Shown: positions 44,840-54,592, numbered from the stretch's first letter. The stretch: DNA of 64,000 nucleotides from Parvularcula sp039822105 (GCA_039822105.1 JBCBMW010000013.1:45537-109536); one strand, 5' to 3'. The notes: a model not told the origin generated them from the sequence alone. Numbers and translations: made by a program.

Positions 44840-45778
44840 TCAGCGCGGCGACAGTCCGAGTGCAAGCTCAATGTTTTCCAGGGCTTGGGTGGCTGCCCCT
44901 TTTCGCAAGTTATCAAGGCCGGACGTGAGGGTCAGCACGGCCTTGTGCTTATCAATGGCCAAGCCGCCGATCGCACAATGATCGGCCCCTGCAACATCCG
45001 CGATCTCCGGCGGCTCGTTCACGATACGCACGTTTTTGTGACCATCGTAGAAGGCCTGGAGGTGATCCCGGATCTCCGCCGCGCCGCGAGGCTGGTCGAG
45101 CGGCACCGTGATCGTGGTGATAAGGCCGCGGAAGAAGGGCCCGACATGGGGAGCAAAGACGATTGGCAGACCGGTGGTCGCTTCAATCTCCGATTGATGC
45201 CCGTGGCCGCCAAAACCGTAAGGAATGACATTGGCCTCAAGCCGTTCGGCATCATTGCGGGCGCTGGGTGTGGTTCCGGCACCTGAATAACCGGAGAGGC
45301 CGAAGACCGACGCCGGACCGGACGCAAAACCCTTCAGTGGGGCCAAGGCCAAGTTCGCGGCCGTGGCATAGCAGCCAGGATTGGCGATCCGCCTCGCACC
45401 AGGGAGCGCATCCCCATTGAGTTCGGGAGAGCCGTAGACCCAACCCTCCTGATAGCGATGATCGGCACCAAGATCGATGATCAAAGTGTCGGGTTGCGCA
45501 CGCTCAATGGCCTCAACAAAGGGCGCCGACATGCCGTTGGGAAGGCCGAGCACCACCACATCAACCGGCCGATCGCCCGCCGCATCGGGACCGATATCCT
45601 CAGCAACCAGGTCACCGAAACGCTGGAGCGACGAAAGCCCCGGCGAGCCCGCAAGGGGTTTGCCGGCCAAGGCCCGCGAGCTGGCATAGGCGAGATCGAA
45701 CCGCTTATCGCCGTCGAGCGCCGCGATCAGCTCCCGGCCGACATAGCCGCGGGCGCCTATCAGGCCGAGCCGGATCAC
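44840..45778 (-). CDS. argC: N-acetyl-gamma-glutamyl-phosphate reductase
   Basis: NADPH-dependent reduction of N-acetylglutamyl phosphate to the semialdehyde. The 312-residue protein begins IRLGLIGARGYVGRELI (Rossmann motif) and has the catalytic cysteine in RIANPGCYATAANLAL (about residue 134). GYSGAGTTPSARN and FAPHVGPFFRGL also match ArgC. The length is shorter than E. coli ArgC (334), as in Xanthomonas-type enzymes. It overlaps argBA by 4 bp and ends the arginine operon. Confidence 0.95.
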   Translation of the reverse strand: MIRLGLIGARGYVGRELIAALDGDKRFDLAYASSRALAGKPLAGSPGLSSLQRFGDLVAEDIGPDAAGDRPVDVVVLGLPNGMSAPFVEAIERAQPDTLIIDLGADHRYQEGWVYGSPELNGDALPGARRIANPGCYATAANLALAPLKGFASGPASVFGLSGYSGAGTTPSARNDAERLEANVIPYGFGGHGHQSEIEATTGLPIVFAPHVGPFFRGLITTITVPLDQPRGAAEIRDHLQAFYDGHKNVRIVNEPPEIADVAGADHCAIGGLAIDKHKAVLTLTSGLDNLRKGAATQALENIELALGLSPR

Positions 45779-47085
45779 TGGGGATCCTCAAAGTCTGGCG
45801 GCCTCGCGCCAAGGGTATCAGCAAGCGCGTGCACCCGATCCTCAAGAGCTTGTCCCACCCAATAAACCCGCCACGGCCCGCGGCGGACGAACCCGTCTGC
45901 CTTGCTGTGGTAAAAAGCATTGAACGGATTATCGACCCGCGAACGCCAGATAATCTGCGGAGACGCCGCGATGAGCCGGCGCCACAGCGCCTTGGAAAGC
46001 CCCTCGCCCCGAGCCGAGCCCATCACAGCAAACTTGTCGAGAACCGGAACACCCTCAAGCTCGGTCACGACTGCCGCGCCGCGCATATGCTCTGATGTCA
46101 GAGCATATTGGAACGTAAGGTCTTCCCAATAGCTGGGGCGAAGCTTTTGCTTGAAGGCACCTTCAACCAGAGTGGTCAAACCCTCCTTATCAGGAGTGGT
46201 GGTGTGCTCGATCGTCTCACCGCCGCGGATTAGTGTTCCGGCGCCGGTGTGAGTGAAGAGCTCCCGCACCACGTTGTCGGCGCTTGTCACCGACACGGAT
46301 GATGATGGCGGCAGCCCCTCCAAGATCTCTGTAATCTCACGCAGTTTGTGAGCCATCCCGCCGTGAAGCCAATCGCCAGAGAACAGGAAATCGCGGTCCG
46401 TTGCCAGGTTGACGGTATCGATCCGTTTTCCGTTTGGCCCCAGAAGGCCGCCCGTCCCTGTGACAAAGACGATTTTCTGCGGCCGCAGAACCTCGCACAT
46501 CGACCGGGCCACACCATCAGCATTGATGTTGAGAAGTCGACCTTGATCGTCCGGGTGCACACAGCCCACGAGGGGGACCGTTCCCGCCTCGACGAGTTGC
46601 ATGATCGCCTCGGCATCGACGTGGTCAACATCACCAACCGCGCCATAAGTGGCGCTATCGATCTCCCGGGTTCGGAGGATGCCTTGCGGCACAAAACTCG
46701 CTGATGCCCCGCGCGCCCTCATCGCGGTCATCAGGGTCACCGCCATGTCGCCAACAGCCTTAGCGACGAGCGGCATGGCTGCATCCGGCGTCACGCGTAG
46801 CCCATTGACGCGCTTTTCTTCGAAACCAGCCGCCTGCAGATCATCATTGAGCTGCGGACCTGCGCCGAACACCACGACGGGCGGCAGGCCAAGAAACTGA
46901 AGCAGCGCCAAAGCATCCGTGAGCGAATCAAGATTGTCTTGAATCACGGCCCCACCAACCTTGATGATAGCGAAGCAGCCATCATCGCGGGAGCTGAACC
47001 GGCGAAGATACGCACGAACCTCACGACCCTCTTCCAACCCGCCGAGAAGAAGGCTGGCGCGATCGCGAAACGTCATCTCACCCAT
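45775..47085 (-). CDS. argBA: bifunctional N-acetylglutamate synthase/kinase (NAGS-K)
   Basis: A 436-residue fusion covering the first two steps of arginine synthesis. The N-terminal amino-acid-kinase domain (to about 285) has KVGGAVIQDNLDSL, VVFGAGPQLNDDL and FVTGTGGLLG. The C-terminal GNAT domain (from about 290) has YWEDLTFQYALTSEHMRGAAVV and the acetyl-CoA loop MGSARGEGLSKALWRRL. Fused enzymes of this sort are known from Xanthomonas and Maricaulis maris. The start is ATG 47085 or ATG 47076, both overlapping the argE' end. Arginine inhibition is expected from the family. Confidence 0.93.
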   Translation of the reverse strand: MGEMTFRDRASLLLGGLEEGREVRAYLRRFSSRDDGCFAIIKVGGAVIQDNLDSLTDALALLQFLGLPPVVVFGAGPQLNDDLQAAGFEEKRVNGLRVTPDAAMPLVAKAVGDMAVTLMTAMRARGASASFVPQGILRTREIDSATYGAVGDVDHVDAEAIMQLVEAGTVPLVGCVHPDDQGRLLNINADGVARSMCEVLRPQKIVFVTGTGGLLGPNGKRIDTVNLATDRDFLFSGDWLHGGMAHKLREITEILEGLPPSSSVSVTSADNVVRELFTHTGAGTLIRGGETIEHTTTPDKEGLTTLVEGAFKQKLRPSYWEDLTFQYALTSEHMRGAAVVTELEGVPVLDKFAVMGSARGEGLSKALWRRLIAASPQIIWRSRVDNPFNAFYHSKADGFVRRGPWRVYWVGQALEDRVHALADTLGARPPDFEDPQ

Positions 47086-48139
47086 GATAACTCGCAATCT
47101 TGTGGTAGAGATCGTAAAGCGTCGTGAGCTGATCATAGGTCACAAACTCATCGACATTGTGCGCTTGGGTGATTGAGCCAGCGCCTAAGACCATGGTCGG
47201 GATCCCTGCAGCCGCGAACAACGACGCCTCGGTCCAAAAATCAACGGGCGCGCCGAGGGGAATGCCCAAGCGCTCCACCCAGGCTTTGGCCTCGCGTTGC
47301 GCGTTTGCGGCCAAGCCGTCGTCGTCCGATGGCAGAGCAGGACCGACAAACCGTTCGGTCACCGTTCCGCCGCCCGCTTTGGCGGTCACACTATCCAGGA
47401 ACGAACGATGATCTGTACCGGGAGCGGCACGAAAGCCGAACAGAACCTCCGCCTCGGCAGCGACCATGTTGGCCTTTACACCGCCTTCGATCCGGCCAAA
47501 ATTGAGGCGGTTATGTTCCGCCGCATCATCCGTCAGTGCACTGGCAATGAATTGCGCCGCGCTGTGCACCGCGCTGGGACGGCGTGCCTCCGACGCGTGG
47601 GCACTTTCACCGACAAACGCGGCCTTCGCAGACACAAGACCGCGATGCTCCAGCCGCGCCGTCGCGTCGGTCGGCTCAGCAACGACAGCCAAATCAGCCT
47701 TAAACCCATCCGCCAGCAGGGTCCGAATGCAATGGCTCGTCCCCGCTTCTTCATCAGTAGTCAGAATGAGATGGAAAGGAAGATCCGTGGCCTGCGCAAG
47801 CGCGATCAAAACGGCGGCGGCCCCGGTTGTGTCGCAGGTGCCAAGACCAAAGGCGCGGTCACTCACCCGCGTCAACGTGTGGGGATCCGTCGACCAGCCC
47901 GGCGCCGCGGGGACCGTGTCCATATGAACGTTGAAGACGATCGGCGTGGATCCGCGCTTGGCATCGATGATCAACCGCCCCTCATCAAGATCACGCACAC
48001 TGATCTCAAAGTCGGGTAAGGCTTCTCTCACCACACGGACGAGATCACCGTTGGCGTCGATGTCCCGTGGCGGATTTTGGGTGTCGACAGCGATCAGCGG
48101 CTCAAGCGCCACCAGGATCGATTCCAGCGCTGCACTCAT
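47078..48139 (-). CDS. argE: M20 deacetylase, probably N-acetylcitrulline deacetylase
   Basis: A 353-residue zinc-dependent M20 amidohydrolase. The metal site is visible as VFNVHMDTVPAAPGW (HxD), GLGTCDTTGAAAV (bridging Asp), TTDEEAGTSHC (catalytic EE) and VVAEPTDATARLEHRG, with a late histidine in ITQAHNVDEFV. An operon position between argG and argBA, with an acetylornithine-type transcarbamylase upstream, indicates acetylcitrulline rather than acetylornithine as substrate, as in Xanthomonas. The start overlaps argG by 4 bp. The substrate is inferred from context. Confidence 0.88.
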   Translation of the reverse strand: MSAALESILVALEPLIAVDTQNPPRDIDANGDLVRVVREALPDFEISVRDLDEGRLIIDAKRGSTPIVFNVHMDTVPAAPGWSTDPHTLTRVSDRAFGLGTCDTTGAAAVLIALAQATDLPFHLILTTDEEAGTSHCIRTLLADGFKADLAVVAEPTDATARLEHRGLVSAKAAFVGESAHASEARRPSAVHSAAQFIASALTDDAAEHNRLNFGRIEGGVKANMVAAEAEVLFGFRAAPGTDHRSFLDSVTAKAGGGTVTERFVGPALPSDDDGLAANAQREAKAWVERLGIPLGAPVDFWTEASLFAAAGIPTMVLGAGSITQAHNVDEFVTYDQLTTLYDLYHKIASYHG

Positions 48140-49329
48140 GAGTCTTGCCCCGCTTTGGCATGCAAGACCGTCGACTGGCCGAAGAGCTCGGTGAAGCCCT
48201 CTGCAGCTGCGCCGGACCAAGCCGCTTTCTGCGCGTAGACGGCCCCTTTTCGGGTCGGAATGAAATCCGTCCGCACCGCGATCGCTGTCACCGAACCGGC
48301 TTGTACGAGAAGATCGACCTCACCTGTCACCCGCTCCTGGGACTGCTTGAGGAACGCCTCGAGATCGTCCCGCAGCGGGTCGGCCGTCAAGCCATCATAA
48401 ACAAGATCAGCCCACGCTTCACCCGCCGTGCGGCGGAAGCTGTTTTGCGCGCGGCTCGACACCGCTTCACAAAGCGCCGTATGCGCCTCTTCAAGGCCTT
48501 GAAGACCTGGCGCTTCAAAAACGATCCGCCCTTTCAGACCAACCAGCGTATCGCCGGTATAGATGCCGTAGCCAACACCATAAGCGCCCAGCTGCTCATT
48601 CAGTTGCCGCAGGAGCGCAGGGCCGGCGATCGCCTCTCCGTTGATATGGGTCGGCACGCCTTTCTCGAAGGTGAGGGTCAGACGCAGCGGCTCACTGGGC
48701 CACTCTGCAGGCGGCTTGGTGAAGACACGCGCCCCGGCAGGCGGCTCTTCCCAGCGGTCGATCGAACCGCCCGAAAGGGTCGCACCCAGAAGGTTTTCAT
48801 TGACCGAGAACAGGCTCGCGCGCTCAGGCACAGAAATACCTCGAGAACGGAGGAAGTCTTCTTCATAGGCTCTGACATTGTCGCGGTCCTGAATGTCGCG
48901 GATCGGCGCGATGACCGGCCGGTCAGAACGCGCGTGCAGCTCGGTATCAAACCGCACCTGGTCATTGCCCATACCGGTGCAGCCATGGGCGATGACGTCG
49001 GCGCCGACGCGGTCGGCGATCTCCACCCCATGCGAGGCAATGATCGAACGATCAGCGCAAAGAAGAGGATACCGGCCCTGACGCCTTGCACCGCCAGCAA
49101 GGAAGGGCACCACAATCCCGTCCCAAAGCTCCTGCGACGCATCATCATTGATATGCTCGTCCGCACCCAGCTCTTGCGCACGGGCCGCGATCTTCGCTTC
49201 CGCCTCAGGATCAGCGGCACCGGAGTGGAGGTAATAGGTGATAACCCGGTAGCCCTCATCGCGCAGCTTCAAAACGCAATAGGACGTATCAAGACCACCG
49301 GAAAAAGCGAGAACACATGTTTTGCTCAT
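48136..49329 (-). CDS. argG: argininosuccinate synthase
   Basis: ATP-dependent condensation of citrulline and aspartate. The 397-residue protein opens with the PP-loop LAFSGGLDTSYCVLKL and contains GCTGMGNDQVRFD and SVNENLLGATLSGG, the expected ArgG motifs. It overlaps argF' upstream and argE' downstream by 4 bp each. The gene order places it before the deacetylase, although free citrulline must be made first. Confidence 0.95.
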   Translation of the reverse strand: MSKTCVLAFSGGLDTSYCVLKLRDEGYRVITYYLHSGAADPEAEAKIAARAQELGADEHINDDASQELWDGIVVPFLAGGARRQGRYPLLCADRSIIASHGVEIADRVGADVIAHGCTGMGNDQVRFDTELHARSDRPVIAPIRDIQDRDNVRAYEEDFLRSRGISVPERASLFSVNENLLGATLSGGSIDRWEEPPAGARVFTKPPAEWPSEPLRLTLTFEKGVPTHINGEAIAGPALLRQLNEQLGAYGVGYGIYTGDTLVGLKGRIVFEAPGLQGLEEAHTALCEAVSSRAQNSFRRTAGEAWADLVYDGLTADPLRDDLEAFLKQSQERVTGEVDLLVQAGSVTAIAVRTDFIPTRKGAVYAQKAAWSGAAAEGFTELFGQSTVLHAKAGQDS

Positions 49330-50321
49330 GAGCCGATCAGTGCACTCAGCACTGCCTTCTGGACATGGAGGCGATTTTCCGCCTCTTCAATAATCAAAGA
49401 CCGAGGGCCATCGACAACCGCGTCGGTGGCCTTCACGTTCCTCCGCATAGGGAGGCAATGGCTAAAGGTGGCGTTGTTCGTCAGCGCCATTTTGTCTTCA
49501 TCGACAATAAAGGATCGGAGGGCATCGGGCGTGAGGCGCTGGTCCATCGGCAAGCCGATTTGATCAAGCCGGCCCCAACTCTTCGCATAGACCGCGTCGG
49601 CCCCGCGATAGGCGCTCTCGATATCATGGGTGATCGTCAGCGACTGTCCGTTATCACCGGCAAACCGGCTCCCCGCCTCAATGAACTTGTCATCAAGAAG
49701 GTACTCATCACTCGGACAAAGGAGGGTGACATCCATCCCCATCTTGGTGGCCGCCAAGAGAGCTGAGTTCGCGACCGCTGTGTTGAGCGGCTTGGGATGA
49801 TAGGTCCACGTCAGACAAAGCTTCTTGCCCTCAAGACTGCCATGCTCCGCCTGCAGCGCCATGAGCATAGCGAGCTCCTGGCACGGATGGATAATCGTCT
49901 CCATATTGATGATCGGCACGGTGGCATGCCGCACAAATCCGGAAAGGAGCGGGTCTTCGCGTTCGCGCTCCCAATTCTCAAACTTGGGAAACGAGCGAAT
50001 ACCGATCAAATCGACATAGCGCGACAAAACCCGCGCCGCTTCAGCGATGTGTTCTTCCGCCTCACCATCCATGATGGCGCCGGGTTCCACCTCAATCGGC
50101 CAGGTCCCGGCCGCATCAAGAACAACAGAGGTTCCGCCAAGATCCGCGATCCCGACCTGGAAAGATGTGCGTGTTCGGAGACTGGGGTTGAAGAAAAGAA
50201 GCGCGCATCGCTTCCCTTCCAGCCGCTTGTTTTGGGGCGCAGCTTTAAGAGCACGCGCATCGTCAAGCAGGGCCGCAATCTCGGCCTTGGTCCAGTCTTC
50301 GGTGGTCAGGAAATGACGCAC
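49326..50321 (-). CDS. argF': N-acetylornithine carbamoyltransferase
   Basis: Transfers a carbamoyl group to N-acetylornithine, giving N-acetylcitrulline. The 331-residue product has the carbamoyl-phosphate loop FFNPSLRTRTSFQVG, then IMDGEAEEHIAEAARVLSRY, ITHPCQEL-like IIHPCQELAML, LTWTYHPKPLNTAVANSAL and CLPMRRNVKATDAV. These run closely with the Xanthomonas acetylornithine enzyme and differ from ordinary ArgF. The glutamate needed for acetylornithine specificity appears conserved in EEHIAE. GTG start with GAGGA upstream. First gene of the arginine operon. Confidence 0.92.
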   Translation of the reverse strand: MRHFLTTEDWTKAEIAALLDDARALKAAPQNKRLEGKRCALLFFNPSLRTRTSFQVGIADLGGTSVVLDAAGTWPIEVEPGAIMDGEAEEHIAEAARVLSRYVDLIGIRSFPKFENWEREREDPLLSGFVRHATVPIINMETIIHPCQELAMLMALQAEHGSLEGKKLCLTWTYHPKPLNTAVANSALLAATKMGMDVTLLCPSDEYLLDDKFIEAGSRFAGDNGQSLTITHDIESAYRGADAVYAKSWGRLDQIGLPMDQRLTPDALRSFIVDEDKMALTNNATFSHCLPMRRNVKATDAVVDGPRSLIIEEAENRLHVQKAVLSALIGS

Positions 50322-50369
50322 ATCATTCCTCGTCTTTTAAAGGGTTAGCGAAGGCCGCTCTCTCAACGA

Positions 50370-51482
50370 TCAATCTTCGAGACGCAACCAGAACCTCCCC
50401 ACCGCTTCAGGAATTTCGGGACTTGGGAGGTCCGTTCGTCCCATCGCCCAATAGACAAAGTTGTCAGCGAGGGTTTCCTCAGGGTGGATCAAGTAATCGG
50501 TGTTGCCGCCACTGAGCTCGGCAAAGCCAGGGACGTTTATGGGATCGAGAAGGCCAGCTGCATCCCCAATCTCTGGTGAACACACGCCATTGGCGTAACG
50601 CACCGGGATCAGACCAAAGCTGAAGACGTCCCCTAGGCGGCTCGGCACCTCTTTTGTGAAGCTATGCGCGGTATGCAGAAAAGGCACAACGCCATCGGCG
50701 CCCTCCACCGGAACCGGTGCATAATGAGCATAGGTCGGCGCATCGGGATTGGTCAGCCGGACCGCCCGCAGGCCTTCTGGCTCTTCAAGGGCACAAGGCA
50801 TAAAGCCAATCAGCCGGTAATAGGCATCATGCTGATCACTGTTGGCCCGCGACAGGACGTGATGCAGCTCATGCAGAAACAGCGCTTGGAGCATCTCCCC
50901 GCCCGGATCATCGACCCCAGGGACAGGAAAACCGCCGCCAGCAAAGATGATCGACTGGCGGCGAGTATGGGGCAGGCCGCCCTCCACCACTGCACCCGTG
51001 AGGATGAGCAGCACCTCATCGGGCAAATGCTGGTCGATCTGGTTGATCACCGGCAGCGACTCTTCAATCACTGCGGCCAACGCCGCCTTCTGATCCGCCG
51101 GCCAAGCGAACACATCATCTTTGTAGAGCGGGACCATGTGATCAAAGGATGCGCCCTCGAGGCTCTGGGTACGGAGGGCGATCTCCCGCGGCTGCAGGTT
51201 CGCGGTGAAGTCGTCTTCCTCGACCAGTGCCGCGCCGCCCTCAAAAGGACCGACAAAGCGGAACACCACGCCATCATCGCTGATCGCCGCAACGTCCGAG
51301 GTTTGGTCGTCCCCTTCCGAGGCGGGGCCGATCGGCTCAAACGTGCTGTCGTCGGTGAATTCGTAGAGGTCTTCCTTCTCGGCGGGCTCAGGCGTGATCG
51401 GCAAGTCTTCGGCCACGGGCGCTTGTTCGCTGCAAGCAGCGGCCACGACAGCCAAGCCTAAGAGCCAAATTGCGCGATCCAT
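50370..51482 (-). CDS. lipoprotein with a gluzincin-like HExxH motif
   Basis: A 370-residue lipoprotein (MDRAIWLLGLAVVAAAC, lipobox VAAAC). The acidic linker (about 20-65) leads to a domain containing HELHHVL (about residue 200), an HExxH zinc motif, with a later Glu in HPEETLADNFVYWAMGR that could be the third ligand, as in gluzincin peptidases. No family name comes to mind, so it may be a new putative periplasmic metallopeptidase. GGAGGGAG precedes the ATG. It is inserted between the arginine operon and argH, with no obvious link to arginine. Confidence 0.75.
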   Translation of the reverse strand: MDRAIWLLGLAVVAAACSEQAPVAEDLPITPEPAEKEDLYEFTDDSTFEPIGPASEGDDQTSDVAAISDDGVVFRFVGPFEGGAALVEEDDFTANLQPREIALRTQSLEGASFDHMVPLYKDDVFAWPADQKAALAAVIEESLPVINQIDQHLPDEVLLILTGAVVEGGLPHTRRQSIIFAGGGFPVPGVDDPGGEMLQALFLHELHHVLSRANSDQHDAYYRLIGFMPCALEEPEGLRAVRLTNPDAPTYAHYAPVPVEGADGVVPFLHTAHSFTKEVPSRLGDVFSFGLIPVRYANGVCSPEIGDAAGLLDPINVPGFAELSGGNTDYLIHPEETLADNFVYWAMGRTDLPSPEIPEAVGRFWLRLED

Positions 51483-51610
51483 CGCGTGGTTCTCCCTCCG
51501 TGCATTGCAGCGAACCCCGCCAATTTGCCCTTGGCAAGCCCCTGGAGGCCGGTTCTTGCAGCCATCTTGGGGTGGTCATCATGGTGCATCGCGGGATAGG
51601 CGGGGCTCCT

Positions 51611-52993
51611 ATGAGCGATGATCAGAAAAATCCCCTCTGGGGTGGGCGCTTTCAGGGCGGCCCAGCAGAACTCTTCGAACGTTTCGGCCACAGCCTCGAT
51701 GCTGACATCAAGCTTTGGCGCGAGGACATTCGAGGGTCCCAGGCTCATGCACGTATGCTTGGTCGCCAGGGGATCATTTCGGAAGCGGAAGCAACAACGC
51801 TGATCGAGGGCCTGGCCCAAGTCGCTGGCGAGATCGAGGCGGGGACCTTCTCTTGGTCCGAGGCTCTCGAGGACGTGCACATGAATGTGGAAGCGCGGCT
51901 CCGTGAGATCGTCGGCGATGTCGCCGGAAAGCTTCACACCGGTCGTTCGCGCAACGATCAGGTGGCCACCGATCTCCGCTTGTGGATGCGTTCCGCGCTC
52001 GAGGCCTGCGCCGAGCAGGTCGGGGCGTGCCAAAAGGCGTTCCTCAGCCAGGCGGACAAAGGCCACGACGCGGTGATGCCGGGCTTCACCCATCTTCAGA
52101 TCGCCCAGCCCATCACCTATGCCCATCACTGCCTTGCCTATGTCGAGATGCTGGAGCGGGACCGGCTCCGCCTCCTCGCGGCGCGCGATCACTTGAATGA
52201 AAGCCCGCTCGGCTCGGCGGCCCTTGCTGGCACCCCGCATCCGATTGATCGCGACAGCACCGCGAAGGAGCTTGGCTTCACAAGGCCCATGGCCAACAGC
52301 CTCGATGGCGCCAGCGCGCGGGATTTCTGTCTTGAGGCCGTCGCCGCCGCCTCGATCTGCGGTGTCACGCTCAGTCGGTATGCGGAAGAGGTCGTCACCT
52401 ATTCGAGCCCGCCTTTCGGATATCTTTCGTGTTCGGAAAGTTTCTCGACCGGCTCCTCAATCATGCCGCAGAAACGGAATCCGGATGCAGCTGAGCTCAT
52501 CCGCGCCAAGGTCGGCCGCATCGCTGGCGCCTTCACCGCCCTCACGCTCCAGACGAAGGGCCTCCCCCTCGCCTATGCCAAGGATATGCAGGAGACCAAA
52601 CCCGTCACCATGGAGGCCCTCGAAACCCTCGAGGCGACTCTCACCATCACCGCAGGCATGGTGGCCGAAATGCGGATCAACAAAGCGCGCATGGCTGAGG
52701 ACGCAGGCCGCGGTTTCGCTACCGCAACGGACCTCGCCGACAGCCTCGCGATGGACGGCATGCCCTTCCGCGACGCCCACCACATCGTCGGCAGCCTCGT
52801 TGCTCTGTGTGAAGAGGAAGGCTGCACCCTCCCCGACGCCCCGCTAGAGAAAGCCGCCGCCATCTCCCCGATGCTCACCAAAGAAAGGCTGGCGGCATTG
52901 GCTCCCGAAGCAAGCGTCAAAGCAAAACGTTCGGCTGGGGGCCCTCAGGAGACCGAACGCTCTGCAGCTGAGTGGCGTGACAGATTGGCATGA
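51611..52993 (+). CDS. argH: argininosuccinate lyase
   Basis: Cleaves argininosuccinate to arginine and fumarate. The 460-residue fumarase-superfamily protein has NPLWGGRFQGGPAELFERF at the N-terminus, GKLHTGRSRNDQVATDLR, the signature SSIMPQKRNPD (about residue 279) and HLNESPLGSAALAGT. ATG 51611 is chosen; the long open frame upstream is not conserved. It is on the opposite strand from the rest of the arginine genes and 129 bp from the lipoprotein gene's start. Confidence 0.96.
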   Translation: MSDDQKNPLWGGRFQGGPAELFERFGHSLDADIKLWREDIRGSQAHARMLGRQGIISEAEATTLIEGLAQVAGEIEAGTFSWSEALEDVHMNVEARLREIVGDVAGKLHTGRSRNDQVATDLRLWMRSALEACAEQVGACQKAFLSQADKGHDAVMPGFTHLQIAQPITYAHHCLAYVEMLERDRLRLLAARDHLNESPLGSAALAGTPHPIDRDSTAKELGFTRPMANSLDGASARDFCLEAVAAASICGVTLSRYAEEVVTYSSPPFGYLSCSESFSTGSSIMPQKRNPDAAELIRAKVGRIAGAFTALTLQTKGLPLAYAKDMQETKPVTMEALETLEATLTITAGMVAEMRINKARMAEDAGRGFATATDLADSLAMDGMPFRDAHHIVGSLVALCEEEGCTLPDAPLEKAAAISPMLTKERLAALAPEASVKAKRSAGGPQETERSAAEWRDRLA

Positions 52994-53233
52994 AACAAAA
53001 ATGGACTGCCCACATTTTCACATAAACGTCATCTTCGGCTAAATCAGTAATATCACAAGCACTTAACTCGGCCCAACCGTAAACTTCATGTGACAGGCGA
53101 GATTTGCTACCAAAATGTTTGTTTAACCTTTTCATATTCCCGTTTAACATCTCAAAGCCTAGATTAGGCAGACGAGCCATTGCGGACGTTTAAGGGCTTT
53201 CGTCTGTGCAAGTATCATATGTGGAGACAGACG

Positions 53234-54592
53234 ATGGCCAAACAACGGGTACTGCTGGAGTTCACAGAGGAGACACCTGAAGCGTTCGGCATGCACGCAT
53301 CAAGTGTTGAGTCCGACTCTCGATCGGCATCGGAAGCTGAGCGTCGACTCGATAAGCTGGCTGGACTGGGTGTCGATATCGACGAAGACACAGCACCGGT
53401 TCCAATGTTCAAGAAAGGTGCATACGGCACGGGTCTCGAAGCATTCTCATCGCGAGAAGAAAATGCCGACATGTCATCGTCCTCGACAGTGGTAGCGGCT
53501 GAAGTGCCAAAGGAGTCGCTAGAGGGCATTGAACAACAGGGCGTGCAGATCTGGCCTAACTCAGAGATGAGCCTTTTTGCTTCAACACCCTATGACGAAG
53601 CACCATCGCGGGGAGGCGTAGATTGCCGGCCCTTCCGGCCGGGCGCCGAGATTGAAACGATCCGTGAGATTTTAGGTGCGACATCACTCTTTCGTAGAGG
53701 ATTTCGTGGGCAGAACATCTTTGTAGGGATCTTAGATGAAGGCGTCAGCGGAGAGCACTATCCGGTTGTCGGTGGGTTTTCGCGCCCCAATGCTGGACGT
53801 CGTCCGGGGACCGCTGATGTGACGAGCCATGGTTCCATGTGCGCCGCTGATGTGCTGATCAGTGCACCAGCTGCTCGGATCTACGATTACCCATTTTTGG
53901 GCGTTCCAAGGTCGGGCGGAGCCCTACAGATGTTCCAAGCGGTGCTCAACCAGCGGCGCATCGACGGCACACCCCATCTGACAAACAACAGCTACGGTTT
54001 TGTCGGTGTGCCGGACCCTAACCTCCATCCTCGCCATGAAGTGCATGACCTCAACCATCCACTACATCGCAAGGTGCGAGAAGTGGTTTCGTCGGGCTGC
54101 ACCACACTGTTTGCTGCCGGAAACTGCGGTGCGAATTGCCCAAGCGGCAACTGCCACCGCAGCGGCATCGGCCCTGGTCGGTCGATCCACGCCTCAAACA
54201 GCCTTGATGAAGTGATTACTGTTGCGGCCATCAATAGCCGCAATGAGCGTGTCGGCTATTCTTCCCAAGGCCCTGGTATGTTTGCGCAGGACAAGCCTGA
54301 TATTGCCAGTTACTCGCATATCTTTGCGAACTTCGGGCCTGACCGCCCGGGTGGGCTCGTTCAACCCTTTGACAACGGCACCTCCGCTGCCACACCAGTC
54401 GCTGCTGGCGTCGTGGCATTGCTGCTCAGCGCTTTCCCCAATGCCAGCCCGGCAGAGCTCAAAGAGGCCCTCGTGCGTTCAGCATACAGTTTAGGCGAAA
54501 CGGTTGGTTTCGACTACAATCACGGGCACGGTGCCATCAACGCGGGCGCATCCTTTCAGTATCTGGCAAATCAGCACACCTTGTTCGCTTGA
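53234..54592 (+). CDS. S8-family subtilisin-like serine peptidase with N-terminal propeptide, no signal peptide
   Basis: A 452-residue subtilase. The catalytic triad is D168 (GILDEGVSG), H199 (TSHGSM) and S384 (NGTSAATPVA), with the oxyanion N297 (AAGNCG). Residues 1-120 form a candidate propeptide that looks like an inhibitor-I9-type fold, ending IWPNSEMSLF (106-115). No signal peptide or membrane segment is present, so cytoplasmic activity or non-classical export is implied. GGAG precedes ATG 53234. A 72-codon gene that resembles its propeptide follows after 22 bp. The locus looks more AT-rich than its neighbours, hinting at transfer. Substrate unknown. Confidence 0.9.
   Translation: MAKQRVLLEFTEETPEAFGMHASSVESDSRSASEAERRLDKLAGLGVDIDEDTAPVPMFKKGAYGTGLEAFSSREENADMSSSSTVVAAEVPKESLEGIEQQGVQIWPNSEMSLFASTPYDEAPSRGGVDCRPFRPGAEIETIREILGATSLFRRGFRGQNIFVGILDEGVSGEHYPVVGGFSRPNAGRRPGTADVTSHGSMCAADVLISAPAARIYDYPFLGVPRSGGALQMFQAVLNQRRIDGTPHLTNNSYGFVGVPDPNLHPRHEVHDLNHPLHRKVREVVSSGCTTLFAAGNCGANCPSGNCHRSGIGPGRSIHASNSLDEVITVAAINSRNERVGYSSQGPGMFAQDKPDIASYSHIFANFGPDRPGGLVQPFDNGTSAATPVAAGVVALLLSAFPNASPAELKEALVRSAYSLGETVGFDYNHGHGAINAGASFQYLANQHTLFA

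Noticed and set aside
48145..49563. 472-residue plus-strand open frame
   Set aside because: Antisense to argG and argF', whose motifs are unambiguous.
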